Shown: in pieces, positions 1-11,690 of the stretch
How positions within the stretch are numbered: position 1 is the first letter of the stretch
Layout of the letters: every line of letters begins with the position of its first letter
Assembly (NCBI GenBank): GCA_024362935.1
Contig: JANCRA010000007.1
Coordinates: forward strand, 15,284,003-15,348,002
Length of the DNA stretch: 64,000 nt
Direction: 5' to 3'
From: Setophaga petechia
Lineage: Eukaryota > Chordata > Aves > Passeriformes > Parulidae
The notes under the pieces: model-generated
The model's database searches: none
The model's input: the letters and a program-made list of their open reading frames with translations, nothing else
What the model was told of the DNA's origin: nothing
Program-made: the position numbers and the translations under genes

Positions 1-3000
1 TTTTTTTCGAGTATGGCAGAGAAGGGAAAAAACAGCAGAAAAAAAATCTGACATCAAAAACGATCTTTTCCTTTTCCTCCATGCAAAAATAAAATATGCC
101 AGGACAAAGTTTATTTGATGGACTTCCACCTATTTCCCTTTAGGAGAAAGGAATATATTTTTTGCCCTATCTACCAAAGCATCTGTCACTACAAATACTC
201 CTAGCAGAATATTGTTTACATATTATGCTTATTTTGTTCCTTAGGTTTTTTTCCTTTCCCCTATTCTCACATTCATATCAGTACATTCTGTTGTCAAGCA
301 TCGTTACCACTTGTAAGAGTGAGATGATTAAGCACACGACTGTCCCCTTGTTACTGTATTCCAGGATCATTCAATAAAATAGATAGAATCTCAGCTTCTT
401 TCCATAACCTTGTGTTTTCTCTTTTTTTGTATGTGTCTGTACTGGTCTGCCATTTTTTAGAACCCTTTACAGAGCAAAAATAATCTTCAAAGGACAAATG
501 AAAAGTGCAACTGATCTTCCTGAAAACTAAACACTTTTTACAACCCCCTGGAATAATTCTCACTGAAGGGCAGGAATGCATCCTGATCTTGAGGACGCTC
601 TCTCCACTCAGAGAATTTCTCTTGCTCTCCCCAGTGTGGGATCAGGAGAAATTCCTCCTGATATACATGACTGAATTCTTGCCATGGCTCTCTTCTGACA
701 GCAGAGGCATTCAAGCAGTGGGGTCAATGGGAGTGTTTGTGCTCTGTGAGAGGCAAATTAGGCTTCTGGGCACTTTCTGCACTCCATCCTGGTGGCCTGG
801 AGTCTCCTAAGCCGCCAACTCAACCCCACAGAGAGGTTTCAAAGGAGCCTAAGAACCCTTGTGCAATAGCCTCAATCATAAATAGGTTCAAAATGGCATT
901 TTTTACAGAAGATTTCATCTGGCAGAATGTCAATAATGTAAAATCCCCAAAACTTTCTGTCACTGAATTAGCAGCAAATCCTCTATGGTGTGTTGTGTTC
1001 AGGTCTCTGTCTCCCTGTTCCCAAAGAAATTTCTGTTTCACTTATGCAATGACAAACATGCACTCTTGCTCTCATCAAGCACAGCGCAAATACTTTGATG
1101 TGAAGTTTGGGTAGTGAAACAGATTTACGCACAACCAAGCACTTGTAAATTAAAAAAAGCTGTGTTTCTAACCCTGAAGTAAAGTCTGTCCCCAAGGTCC
1201 CTTTTCCTACACACACTTTAAGATCCCTGTGCAATGCTCATGTAGTGGAAAGAAGATGAAAAGAAGAAAGGCCTTCAACCTTCAACAGAATTATAGAAGA
1301 GGCAGCTATTGACCCAGATGACGCTACTGAAATTATATATTCCAGTGTCTGTCAGCTGAGTCCTGCTGCTGAGTCGAAGTATGTCCTGTGCCTGTGGCCA
1401 CAGCTGACTTCACTATTAGAAGAAATCAACATGAAGGAGAAAAGAAAGTTGTTAGAAAGATGATCAACAGTAAGCAGCAAAACCTGTTCAAGAGTTGCCT
1501 GACCACATTTGTACTCTGATCATACTATTCTGATAAAAACACAAACCATGCAGTGCCTTTTTCATAATACAGCAATGGAAGATTGGCCTGTGCAGAACCA
1601 AGAGGAGCCATTCCATTCCCAGGTAAGTACTTTTAAGACACTGGGCTGACAACAATGGAAACAGAAAGTCTCTTTGCCTTCATTATACCTGCTTAGTGGC
1701 TACTGACTGACTGTCACAGCACACTGCAAATATACTGTGTACCACATTCCATACCCTATGTGGAGGATCTGGAGTCAGGCATTGTGGTCCCTATGCCCTG
1801 CTCAGGCTTTGGAAAGCCCAGATATGGCAGTGCTTGCCCACTGCAGGCTGAGGATGTAGCAGAGCCAGGCAGCAAGGCACTGCAAGTGTCCTCTCTTTCC
1901 TCTGGATCTGAGACTGGTGTCTGGTGACAGAGGGACATCATTCAATCTTTGGCTTCTCTACCAAGAGAATGAATTTCCCAAAGACAGATTTGTTAGCTCA
2001 TTAAAAACATTGACCTGTTTTGAGCCTGTCTCACAGCCAGATGACCCTTTCTCATTTGATAGCAGGTACAAAGGAAAGGGTGCTCTCAGCCTGTGTACTG
2101 TATCTGTGAGATCACTCATGTGCTTGATTTCAGCCTTCTTTCACACACCTTCAAAGAAGCAGCCACACCCCGCTTTTTAAATTGCAGTATATATGAGTTC
2201 TAGGCCTGCCAGACAGGCCGGATAATGCCATCCCCTCTGCAGATAGTAGCACACAGAGAGGGAGCGACACTCATGGAGCTCCTTGCAGTCAGTCTCTGGC
2301 CAAACCAAGTGTGATTTCTGACCTATGAACACTGAAGGCCCAGAAATAATAGCTTCCACTATCCTAACCCATTCCCATGTGGTGCCTTGTGGCCTATCCT
2401 ACAGCATCACCAGTAACCATGTTTGGGTAGTAACTGCTGATGACCAAATCTATAGAGGATCTTCAGAAGATACATGTGTGGAATAAATGAACACTCCTGT
2501 CTCAGCACCTTTCTTCTCCTCTACCTGCTTACCCACAGAAGAGGACAGGCTGCTTTCCATACTTTCTTGCGGGGTTATGGATGAAAAGTTCACCCTCGAC
2601 TACCAGGCAAGGAGCTTCAGGGCTTTTCCAACTAACATTGCAGAGCTTATCTCGTAGAACACCATGGCTGTAGAAGTGGGTGGATGCATTCAAGTCCCAT
2701 TCTAAGAGTCCTCTCAGTGGAAAGGGGTGAAAGGCCTGAACCATTTGCTGAGAAGATGGCAGAGGTAAAGTGTAGCCACTCACTCCTTTTCTCCTGATCA
2801 TATTGGAGGACTGAACAAGCATCTGGTGTGTCCAAAGACTGGTGAGGCCAAAACTGGACGGAGGCATAAAGCACTAGTCATCACAAAGGCTAAGGAAAGA
2901 GTCTGGAAGCTATTTGGCTCCTCTGCCATTCAGGCAGCCATCATCCGTGTTGTCTGTCTGATGAAATTTTTAAGAACTAAATTTTTCTGAAATTATCAAA

Positions 3001-3044
3001 TCTCCTAATCTCTTGGGCCATAATTCTTCCTCTAACATTTTATT
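1..3044. other. gene-free single-copy stretch
   Basis: I see no gene here. Open frames of 60 to 125 codons occur on both strands, but none shows a recognisable domain and several overlap each other in different frames, as expected by chance. The longest on the minus strand (2529-2867) ends at a GTAAGC string that could serve as a splice donor; it is discussed as a weak lead under findings. No repeat family was recognised in this stretch. Confidence 0.6.
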
Positions 3045-3205
3045 TGGCTCACAGCCTTGAGCTAATCACCACTCCCTGCCTCAGTTTCCTCACAAACAGG
3101 AATGGATGCATTCAAATTACATTCACCTGAAAGGCATGCTGTAAAATTTAATTAAGCCCTGAAAAGCACTCTGCAATTGTGAGATGAAAAGGTGCCATTA
3201 AAGGC
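3045..3205 (-). repeat. MIR-type SINE relic
   Basis: The plus strand shows the reverse complement of a MIR-like core and tail. It has a CCTGCCTCAGTTTCCTCA block (MIR sense strand: gaggaaactgaggca), then a decayed middle. It ends in a tail resembling the 'attaatt...aaagcgctttgagat...gatgaaaggtgct' pattern common in amniote MIR/L2-type 3' ends: here TTAATTAAGCCCTGAAAAGCACTCTGC, then GAGATGAAAAGGTGCCATT. Divergence is high, so the insertion is ancient. MIR and L2 share their 3' tails, so an L2 assignment is also possible. Confidence 0.6.
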
Positions 3206-6200
3206 TTCTAGTATTATATTTCACTAAGACTCAGAAATATTTTGGATGGAGTTAAAGAGAGAAAATAAAAGGCAAATAAATCATAAACATTGCAGAATAA
3301 ATGCTGCCTGCCCCTTCTTATCTGTAACTCACAAGGCATATAGATTACATCTAAATAATCCTTTGTATGAAAAACTGTCCATACATTTGCACGCAAGATG
3401 TAAGGACAATGCTGGGTTTATATGAAAGGGAATATACATGTTTCCTTGCACACCCTCAGTGAAGTTAAAAGGGTTAATAAAATATAAGTTGAGATCAAAA
3501 GAAATCTGAGGTGACATTTTGGCCTTGAGGCCTTCCCTTGGCTGTGGGAAAACAGAATGAGGCTGCTCTGCAACATACAAGCTGAGGTACAATTAGTGGT
3601 GTTTTCAGACTGCATGTTTTTTTCTAACTTAAATCTGTAGAGATACAAGCATATGCAATGAAAGCACTGAGAATTCAGTTTTACCAGTAGAGAATAACTA
3701 ACAGTGTTACAGATAGAGACAATTTGAGAAAATTTAAAGCTATGTAATTAGAAGATTATATCCAGCTAGAGCAGATCCAGATATAATAGTAAAATCATGA
3801 TTATTAAATGCACTCAAAGGGAAGGGCTTGGCGCATGTGTATGCAGCTGCAGTGTCATGCACACATCCTGAGGACAACTGGAGAGAGTAGGCCTTTCATC
3901 TTCTGACTCAAGACCTTCCCAAGACCTCTGCATTACAGCACGAAGAACCACACACTCTATCAAACATCATTATTTACATAACACATGGCAGGGAGTGGTT
4001 ATGGAATAAATCAATACTTTGTGATATTTGTTACAAGCCACATGGCAGCTGAGCATTTCTAAGGCCTTTTCCAAGGTCTGGCTTGAAGGGAACTTATTAC
4101 AGTCATATTAAAATTGCCTAATAAGTGAGGTTACCAGAGAAGTGTACTCTGCCTTTTTTTTCCACTGCAGTGTAGCCTAGTGAGGGCAGGGCTCTCATTT
4201 ACAGATGAGCTCCTGATCTGACCCCCTTCAATCCAGAATATCTTCTGTGTGCAAGACCAGCTGATCACCTTTGCCTGCAGCCCTCTCACAATGGCACTGA
4301 TCCCTAAGCGCAGCTGTGATTTCAAAGGTGGACAATTGTCCTAGATTTAGTGATACAACTCCTAAAACACCCCACATAACTGTCCACTACTGAGACTCTG
4401 CCTGTGCAGATCCCTGTTTGATGACAGCAGTGTGGCTGCACAATGGGAGAGTGATACCCATTCCTAGGGGTCCCTCAGCCAGCAGGCTTTATGTGAAAGG
4501 GGAACGTCCAGAGGACAGTGAAGAAGCGGGTACCCACTTCCTCTTAATTCAGTATGTGAGGAGCCTGGACCTCATATACTTGCATGCTAGATTGCTGAAG
4601 TTTGATTAAGTAAATCCTGCCTATACCCCACAAAGAGCTTTGGGCATCATGACAAGCTCTTGTAAAACAGCACAATTTCTGGTTTAAATAATATCTGACC
4701 ATCACTTTCCTGTGGTCTTGTAAATTAGGTTTTGGTTTAAAAAACACAATCAGGAAACACAACAAACCTCTCCAGTTTCATTCTGCAAAAGCATGTTTAA
4801 TGCAAAAGCATTAAAATCTCCAGTGTGGTGAAGACTGTTTTAGAACACTAACAATACTTAAAATGCAATGTTATCAGTTCCAAACACCAAAACAGCACGA
4901 CAACCATCAATAAGCTGCAAATTCACTCGGAAAAAGCCCACACTTTCTTTGCTTTTGCTCAGCACCTAGCACCTGGTTCATAATTAGGCCAAATAAAGTA
5001 TCTCAAATGGGAAGTGGTAGTAATTGCAAAATATGATGCACTATAGTGGAGATATAGTGATTAAATAATATGAATAAATATAAAAATCACGAAATAAAAA
5101 ATTCCTCTTCAAATGTTAGAGACTTGTGTAAAAAGAAACACAGTAAACAAAATATCTCATTATGTTCTTTCTCCTGTATTAAGAATATAGGCAATCACAA
5201 AAGGTAAAGAAGAAGAAGGAATTTAAACAGATGTGCCAGCCCAGAAAGGAATCTCCACCAAAGTCAAACAGGCACAGGAAAAAATAATCTCCAAGAACCA
5301 TGAGGTTGTGTAAAGCACTAAGAGGTTATATAAGGAACTTGTTACACTCCTACTAAACTGCTGTACAGCTGAATTAAAAAAAAAAAAAAAAATGTACAAT
5401 ACATTAGACATTAGTAAATCATTTAATGGAAAGTCACCTGAAATATTCAACTACATTTGTTTAGATGGTAACATAAAACTGGGTCTAAAAGCTAAAAATT
5501 CAGCCTTTTCTTTATTCTACTGCTCAGAGTTTGTATATTAGTCACCTGCTGCCTCAGCTATATCAACATATCTCTTTTTTTTTTTTGTCTCAAAACTTTC
5601 TTACTCCATTTTTTTGAAATGGCCATCTGAAGTATTTTTTCCCTTTTCATGCTTTTGTTTCTCAGCTCCCTGGTTTCCACTTATAAATCAAATCCAACAC
5701 ACCACTTTAGAGCACTGCAAAGCACTGTCCTTGGACATCTTTCTTTACCACCGCTTTCACTAATCCTAATCCTTAAAAGAACTATCAGGCTTGCTTAGAC
5801 TACCCGAGTCTTCTTTCCCTATGGTAGTCCTTATTTTTTCACCTATCACATGAAGCATGTTTGTGACAGCTTTAAATTCACTTTTGCTAGATGTTTGCTG
5901 TAGAAAACTCACATGTGCTATTGCACAACCATGTCCCAATGCCCTAATTATGCTGTTTCACACCTTTGAGTTGTCTGTAGATGAAGTCTTTCAGAGCAAA
6001 AAAGCATTAATTGGCATCAGCAATTTCTGTTGAGTAGTCTTATGTACATCCACAGTGTCACATACACTAGCCATGAACAAACACCCAAGAACAAATGATT
6101 TGAGGGAACTGCCCCTTGGGAAATTTGCAGAGACTATGTTAAACTGAAGTGATATTCAGTAATATTTTAAAACCACTAATCTGGTGATATAAAAAGTTGA

Positions 6201-6882
6201 TATCGTAATTAAATTTGCAGAAAATGCTAAAATCGGAAGTGTTGCAAATACAAGCAAAGACAGAAAAATAACACTGAAGACCTGAAAAAGCTTAAAAATA
6301 AGAGCAGGAAATAACAAAATTAATTTCATCCGGGAAACATGCAAAGGTACTGTACATCTGGGGTTAAATGCCAAAAGTAATCTGATCTCATGGTTCAAGG
6401 TGTAAACTGATTGCCACAGCTGAAATAATCCTCTCAACCTTCCTGCTCAGCAACATATAACTGGCAAGGTACATTACGAAGGGTTTTGAGAGATCAGGCA
6501 CAAGATGTTTTTGGAGGCAGGATGCCTGTCTCTAACAGAAAATCCTCTGCAACATCTAAATTCAGAGAAATAGCCAGGTTCATTGAGAACATTACCACTC
6601 TTGGGCAAGAAAAATATTTGCTTACTTTCATGCCCAACAGTTACTTCCATGTCCTCATTTGTATTCTTACTAACAAGTCAGCACAGCCCCATGACACAGT
6701 GGCAGTGGCACTAACAGCACAAGTTGAAAAGAACAGGCGAGGGGGTTGCCAGGCTGGTTAGAGGGTGAATTATCTGGGCCCTTAGTATCCCCAGCCTCTG
6801 AGAAACCGCCTCAGCTACTTTTCACTCTCAGTGGCCACAGGGACTGCTACACCAGACAAGCAGTAATGTTGTCAGAAACACA
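3206..6882. other. gene-free stretch
   Basis: No gene is seen. A 17-A run lies at 5376-5392 and a 12-T run at 5575-5586. A short direct repeat of TGCAAAAGCAT occurs at 4784-4794 and again at 4801-4811 with a 6-nt gap, suggesting a small local duplication. Otherwise the sequence looks like unremarkable AT-rich single-copy DNA. Confidence 0.55.
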
Positions 6883-6937
6883 GAACCAGATACTCAGTTG
6901 ATGTCAATCAGGGCTTTTCTGCTGACTTCAAAGAGAA
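6883..6937 (+). repeat. old archosaur/turtle-type interspersed repeat
   Basis: The segment CCAGATACTCAGTTGATGTC, followed by AATCAGGGC and CTGACTTCAAAGAGA, resembles a repeat familiar from turtle, crocodile and bird DNA ('ccagatcctcagctggtgtaaatcagc...ctgacttcaatgga'), whose full form is palindromic and MITE-like. Only one half appears to be present. I cannot name the family with certainty; the call rests on a short match and should be tested with a repeat library. Confidence 0.35.
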
Positions 6938-9900
6938 TAGCAAATTTAATGTGAGTTTGCAGTGAAATAGGATATTGAAATTCTTCAGTGCTGCTTAGTT
7001 TTCCATCCTTGGGCTCACCACAATCAGGAACTAGAAAAGAGATGAGGCTTTGTACAGCACTGATAAAACTACAGCAAATATATCACTAGGCTTTGGCCCT
7101 TGAATGCCATTAACTCATAGAGAAACTGGAAGGAGTTGAATGGAAATCAATAACAATGAAGGATCTCAAACAGATGGGCTTTGAAGAAAGTCACTATCTT
7201 TTGTTACACATAAAAGACAAGAAATGTCATTAAAATAAATAAATTCATGATAGCCCTATAGCAAATCAGTTGCTCTCCATCTCTGCTTCAGAACAGAGAT
7301 TCTGTTTAGGAATTAACTTTGTACTACAGCTCTAAAGAAACAGCACGTATATCCTCACACATTCCCTGCCCTGTTCTTCCTAGATAAACAATCTGTACAG
7401 GAATGAAACTAGAAACTAAGATGAGTCATTGGTTTCGCCACTCATTCAGATCTGTTCATTGTCTAATTCCCCCACGCATTCAGTTGATTCAATTTCTTAT
7501 GAAATTCCAGAGGTGTGAATGGCTGGACAATAGCTTAAGGAGTCTTTGCAGCTGGATCACCTCTTGTCACTGGAGTGTAGTACATGGGCCAAGAACAGGA
7601 CTTCGTAGAAACTAAATTGAGATTGAATATCCTTCCATAAAGATTTGCTGTAGCATAAAGAACAAATCATACTCTTTCACAAGAAGTTTTGAGTCAAGTT
7701 TACAGTTTGTGTCAAGCTGACAGCATTTGCTTCTGTCTGATGAGTGTGAAGCCAGTCTCTCCTGCAATGTGGCTATCCTTAAAAAGTCATACTGAAGCAT
7801 ATAAAATGTCCAGCTCCTGATCTCATGGAAATTACTTCTCTGAGGGCATTTATGATAGCAAATGGAAAGGAAAAAAACAAAAGACAAATTCTTGGAATAA
7901 TCTCACAATAACTGTGGTCAGCTTTTTGCGCTGGGATAGTTTGAAAGCTCTAAGGAGCATGTGTTAATGCAACTAAAAACATTTAACGAAGGAACTGTTA
8001 CCCAGCAGATACCAGGGAGATAAGGATGATCTCTGGTTAAGCACAATATGTGGATCTTAAGTGGTCTGGGGCCTGTCCTTCACTGTGCAACATGTTACTG
8101 TACAAACCTAAACAAACAGCTTTAGAAGTACCCTCATTCCAGGTCTGTAAAGTTAGATCTTTGTCAGCTACTTCTATTCATGCTTCAAGCTATATACATC
8201 TGCGGAGTATCTCATGACAGGGAACAGGTTTGGAACAAAGGAGAGAAGGTATTTCTAAAGCAGGTAATGCTATTACAGGCAACTGGCACCATCACATTTC
8301 ATCAGGCATGTATGTCTAGAAAATCTTCTCCAGCAAGGAGAGGGAGATCTGTGGTTTTAGATCTCCAGACCAACAATTCATATGAATCACTTTGGGTGGG
8401 CTTACCTTGCACTTCATCATCAAAACCTATGCCAAGCTTATGGGTAGCACCATTATGCACAGTCAGATATCTTTGGCTCTCTGCAGCATGTAGGTTTTCC
8501 AGCTGTCATGAGCCCCTGCTCTCCACAAGCTTTTTTAAGAAGACTGAGCATGAAGATGGAAATGCAGTCGTGATATAATGGAGTGTGGTGCCTGATACTA
8601 TCAGGGTTTTTAATATTAGTCTCATTGCTGCGGGGTTTGAGCACTTCCAGCTGAAGTTGGGTGCTACCATCATCCAACTGTCTGATAGAGAGACCTGCAG
8701 GCAAAGTTGTGGTTGTAAAACTTGAGATGAGCAGATCTTCTATCTGTATAATGAGCTAATTAAAAATTAATTTAAACATAGTCTGTATAAAGTGCTGAAG
8801 CATATGATGTGGGGTATAATCCTATGCTGGATTTGACAACTCACAGCTGCTACTGCATATTCAGTGTTTTTGAACAAAATGATGTTTTCCTTCTGCCAGA
8901 CTCCAGTGAGAATTTTCTCTCACTGAGGACTTGAGAGTCTGACTCCAGGATGCAGATTGAATGGTTAGTCTATGTGATGATGTGCAGAGATAAGAGCTCA
9001 GATCTGGAGGCCATTTGACTGTGTTTGCACACATGCTGTTCCTTAGACTAAGCAGTGTTCTAGAAAACAAGCATGGATACATCCACTGTCCTTCCCACCA
9101 CTCTTTGTTCCAGACTTTCTCATGCTGTACCAGCCTGTGTGTCTCAGCACTTTCAGTGTTGATGTATACATTAATAGGATGAAAATATCTGTATTGGCAA
9201 TAAGCACAAAAGGTTTTTTGCCTTCAAGGCATATAGACCCCTGGGAACTCTGTGGAAAGCTGAAAGGCAAGCTCTGATTGCTTTCCTCTGCCAGTGACTC
9301 TCAGCTGGGACACAGATATAGATGAGGCATCCGAAGCTGGGGAAGCAGAAATCAGAGAGGTAGGAGTACACTTAGGAAGCGAGGAAGTGAGAGAGCTCAT
9401 ACAATTCTTGCTCTCTTCTTGGACAGGGATCTACCACAAGCCACAACTGAGCCCTGCCCCAAATGAAGTGCTAGTCACTGTACTGCAGAGACATTGAGAC
9501 TCCTGGATACACCAAACTCTGCTCCTTGCAGCCATGTCAAAATTGGGATAAAATAGTATGGTACTGCTTGCAGAGCCAACTAGAGGAAGAGGAATTCTCT
9601 TCTTAAGCAACAATATTTAAATAGCCTGGAATGAGCAAATACTGCAATGGGCTTAAAAGAAAATATCTTTCAGTTAGAATGAGAGCAACAGGATGGTTGC
9701 CTTGGCTTGAAGACTGAAAACCATATAAATATGAGTCCAGCTATGTGAAGCAAGATAGGAATAAAAGGATTGCTTCTGAAAAGAATTACTAAGTGTGTTA
9801 ATTTTTGAACCTGAAAACAACCACTTCCCCTGACAGTTCACTAAGCATTGGTATGTTGGTAGTTTGTTTACTGTATTATTAAATAAAATATTTTCCTTCT

Positions 9901-11394
9901 TGCCCAAAAAGCATGTTAATTAATCGTAATGAGATATAGCCTAGAAACACAATTAGGTAAGAATTATGCATGGCCACACTTTTGTGATGTTACCAGGTAC
10001 AATATCACTATGACTTGATAGAAATAACCTCAAACAGTTAGAGCAAAACAGAACAGCAATTATGAAATAACTCCCTACTTACTAGAAAGAAAATTTTGCA
10101 TATTCAGGAAGCTTTCTTAAACACAAGAACACATTTATTCTTTACTCACCACCTTTTTTCTGCCTGTCTCCCCAAAGCAGGAATGGCACAGAGGCCCCAG
10201 GACTCTCTGAGTTGCAGTGGAGAAGCCCAAGGATGGCAATCCTCAAATTAAGGAAGAGAACCATGAATAACAGGTAATAACTAATGAGACAGAGACAATT
10301 TAATTTGAGAAAGAGCCTTGCATTATTCCCTTAAAAACTCAGTAGTAAAAAATCAGCATAGAATAAAACAATTAATTAGCTTATTCTAGCCATCTACTGT
10401 GTATTTCTTATTGAATTCTCATGAAAGCTCACAAAGGCCTTGGTTGCTTCCCATAAAAGGGGAACATTTGTATGTTTCTGCAGTAGTACTGCCACCAAGC
10501 TACTTTTGTTTTGTGCTACCTACGAAGATATTACATAAAATTTCAAACCGATATCAGATTTTTTAAAAATTTTTCCAGAATACTTATGTACATATTCAAG
10601 ATGCAGACCATAATCAGTTAGAGCCCTCTGTCCTAAAAGGACACTCTATAGAAAGGCCAGAGATCATCAGGACAAGAGATGGGTTCTCTTGTAGTCTCGT
10701 CAAGACTTCTTAATGGGGCAAAGAACAAATCTTCAAGAACTAAATAACACTGAAAACTTTGGCCTCTTTTGTTTTATGCCCATAGTGCATTTTTGCTTGC
10801 TCTTTCATTAAATGGAATGACACATACATGATATTAGAGACATAACCATAATACAAGAGCATGTGGAAAGCAGCATACATAATAGATTGGATAAAACATT
10901 CCTTCCTAACCCTTCTTCACATACACATGCCAAAGATTTGGTAGCCCTGACTATGAGCTTAACACCTACCAAATGAGATCTGATCGATATCTTCCCAGTT
11001 GCAGGTGGTCAAATTTTTAATGACTGCCTGTTACAAAAGGAAGAGAAGCAATGCATTAACTGTTGAGCATAGAAATGCATGGTAGAAAACAAATCCTCCA
11101 TTATAAGAAGTAATACTCTCATTTCCTGTACCTCACACTTCAAAGCTCTTTTGCGTGTTTCCCCTACCACACTTATTGATTGGTGATTTGTGCAGCCCAT
11201 TCTTTAGTCATTTACCCATGAATATAAAATTTAAAGGATGACAAAACACACACCATGCCTATTCCCTCCTGCCAATTTTATACACAGAGACATTTTAGTA
11301 GAAAAACCAAACTGCATACCTGAATCCTCTAAGTGATTTATCATGCAGAGCTGATTAAGGATGTATTGGGGCTGCAAGGCAAGGTTTTTCCAGT
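6938..11394. other. gene-free stretch
   Basis: No gene or recognised repeat. Frames at 8180-8578 (plus) and 8453-8704 (minus) overlap each other and share no similarity to any family I know. The minus-strand frame is preceded by a plausible acceptor (GCCTGCAG on the minus strand near 8697), but nothing downstream supports an exon. Confidence 0.5.
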
Positions 11395-11690
11395 GGGGGA
11401 GGTTACAGGGGTGGCTTCTGTGAGAAGCTGCCAGGAGCTTCCCCTGTGTCTGACAGAGCCAATGCCAGCTGGCTCCAGCACAGACCCACTGCTGCCCATT
11501 AGTAGCAATGCCAGTGGCCTCTGGGATAGCACAGCTAAGAAGGGGGAAAAACAGCCCTGTGCAAGAGCAGCTGGGAGGAGAGTCAGCCAGGGCCACCCCT
11601 CCCAAAACAAAGTCCCCGGGAGCTGTCTGGAGTTCTCTTGCAGCCCAAGCTGTTCAACATGGAGGCTCTCCACAAAAGTTTGCCACAAGG
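11395..11690 (+). repeat. CR1 LINE 5' UTR-like fragment
   Basis: This GC-richer block matches a pattern frequent in bird genomes that I associate with the 5' UTR and internal promoter of longer CR1 copies. It has GGTGGCTTCTGTGAGAAGCTG, then CAGAGCCAATGCCAGC, GGCTCCAGCACAGACCC, then GGCCTCTGGGATA and AAGAAGGGGGAAAAA, and a decayed tail ending near TTCTCTTGCAGCCCAAGCTG. The rest of a CR1 (ORFs, 3' end) does not follow, so the copy is truncated or broken. The three overlapping open frames of 115 to 129 codons in this block are explained by its GC content. The family assignment is from memory; the block could belong to another avian interspersed repeat. Confidence 0.6.
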
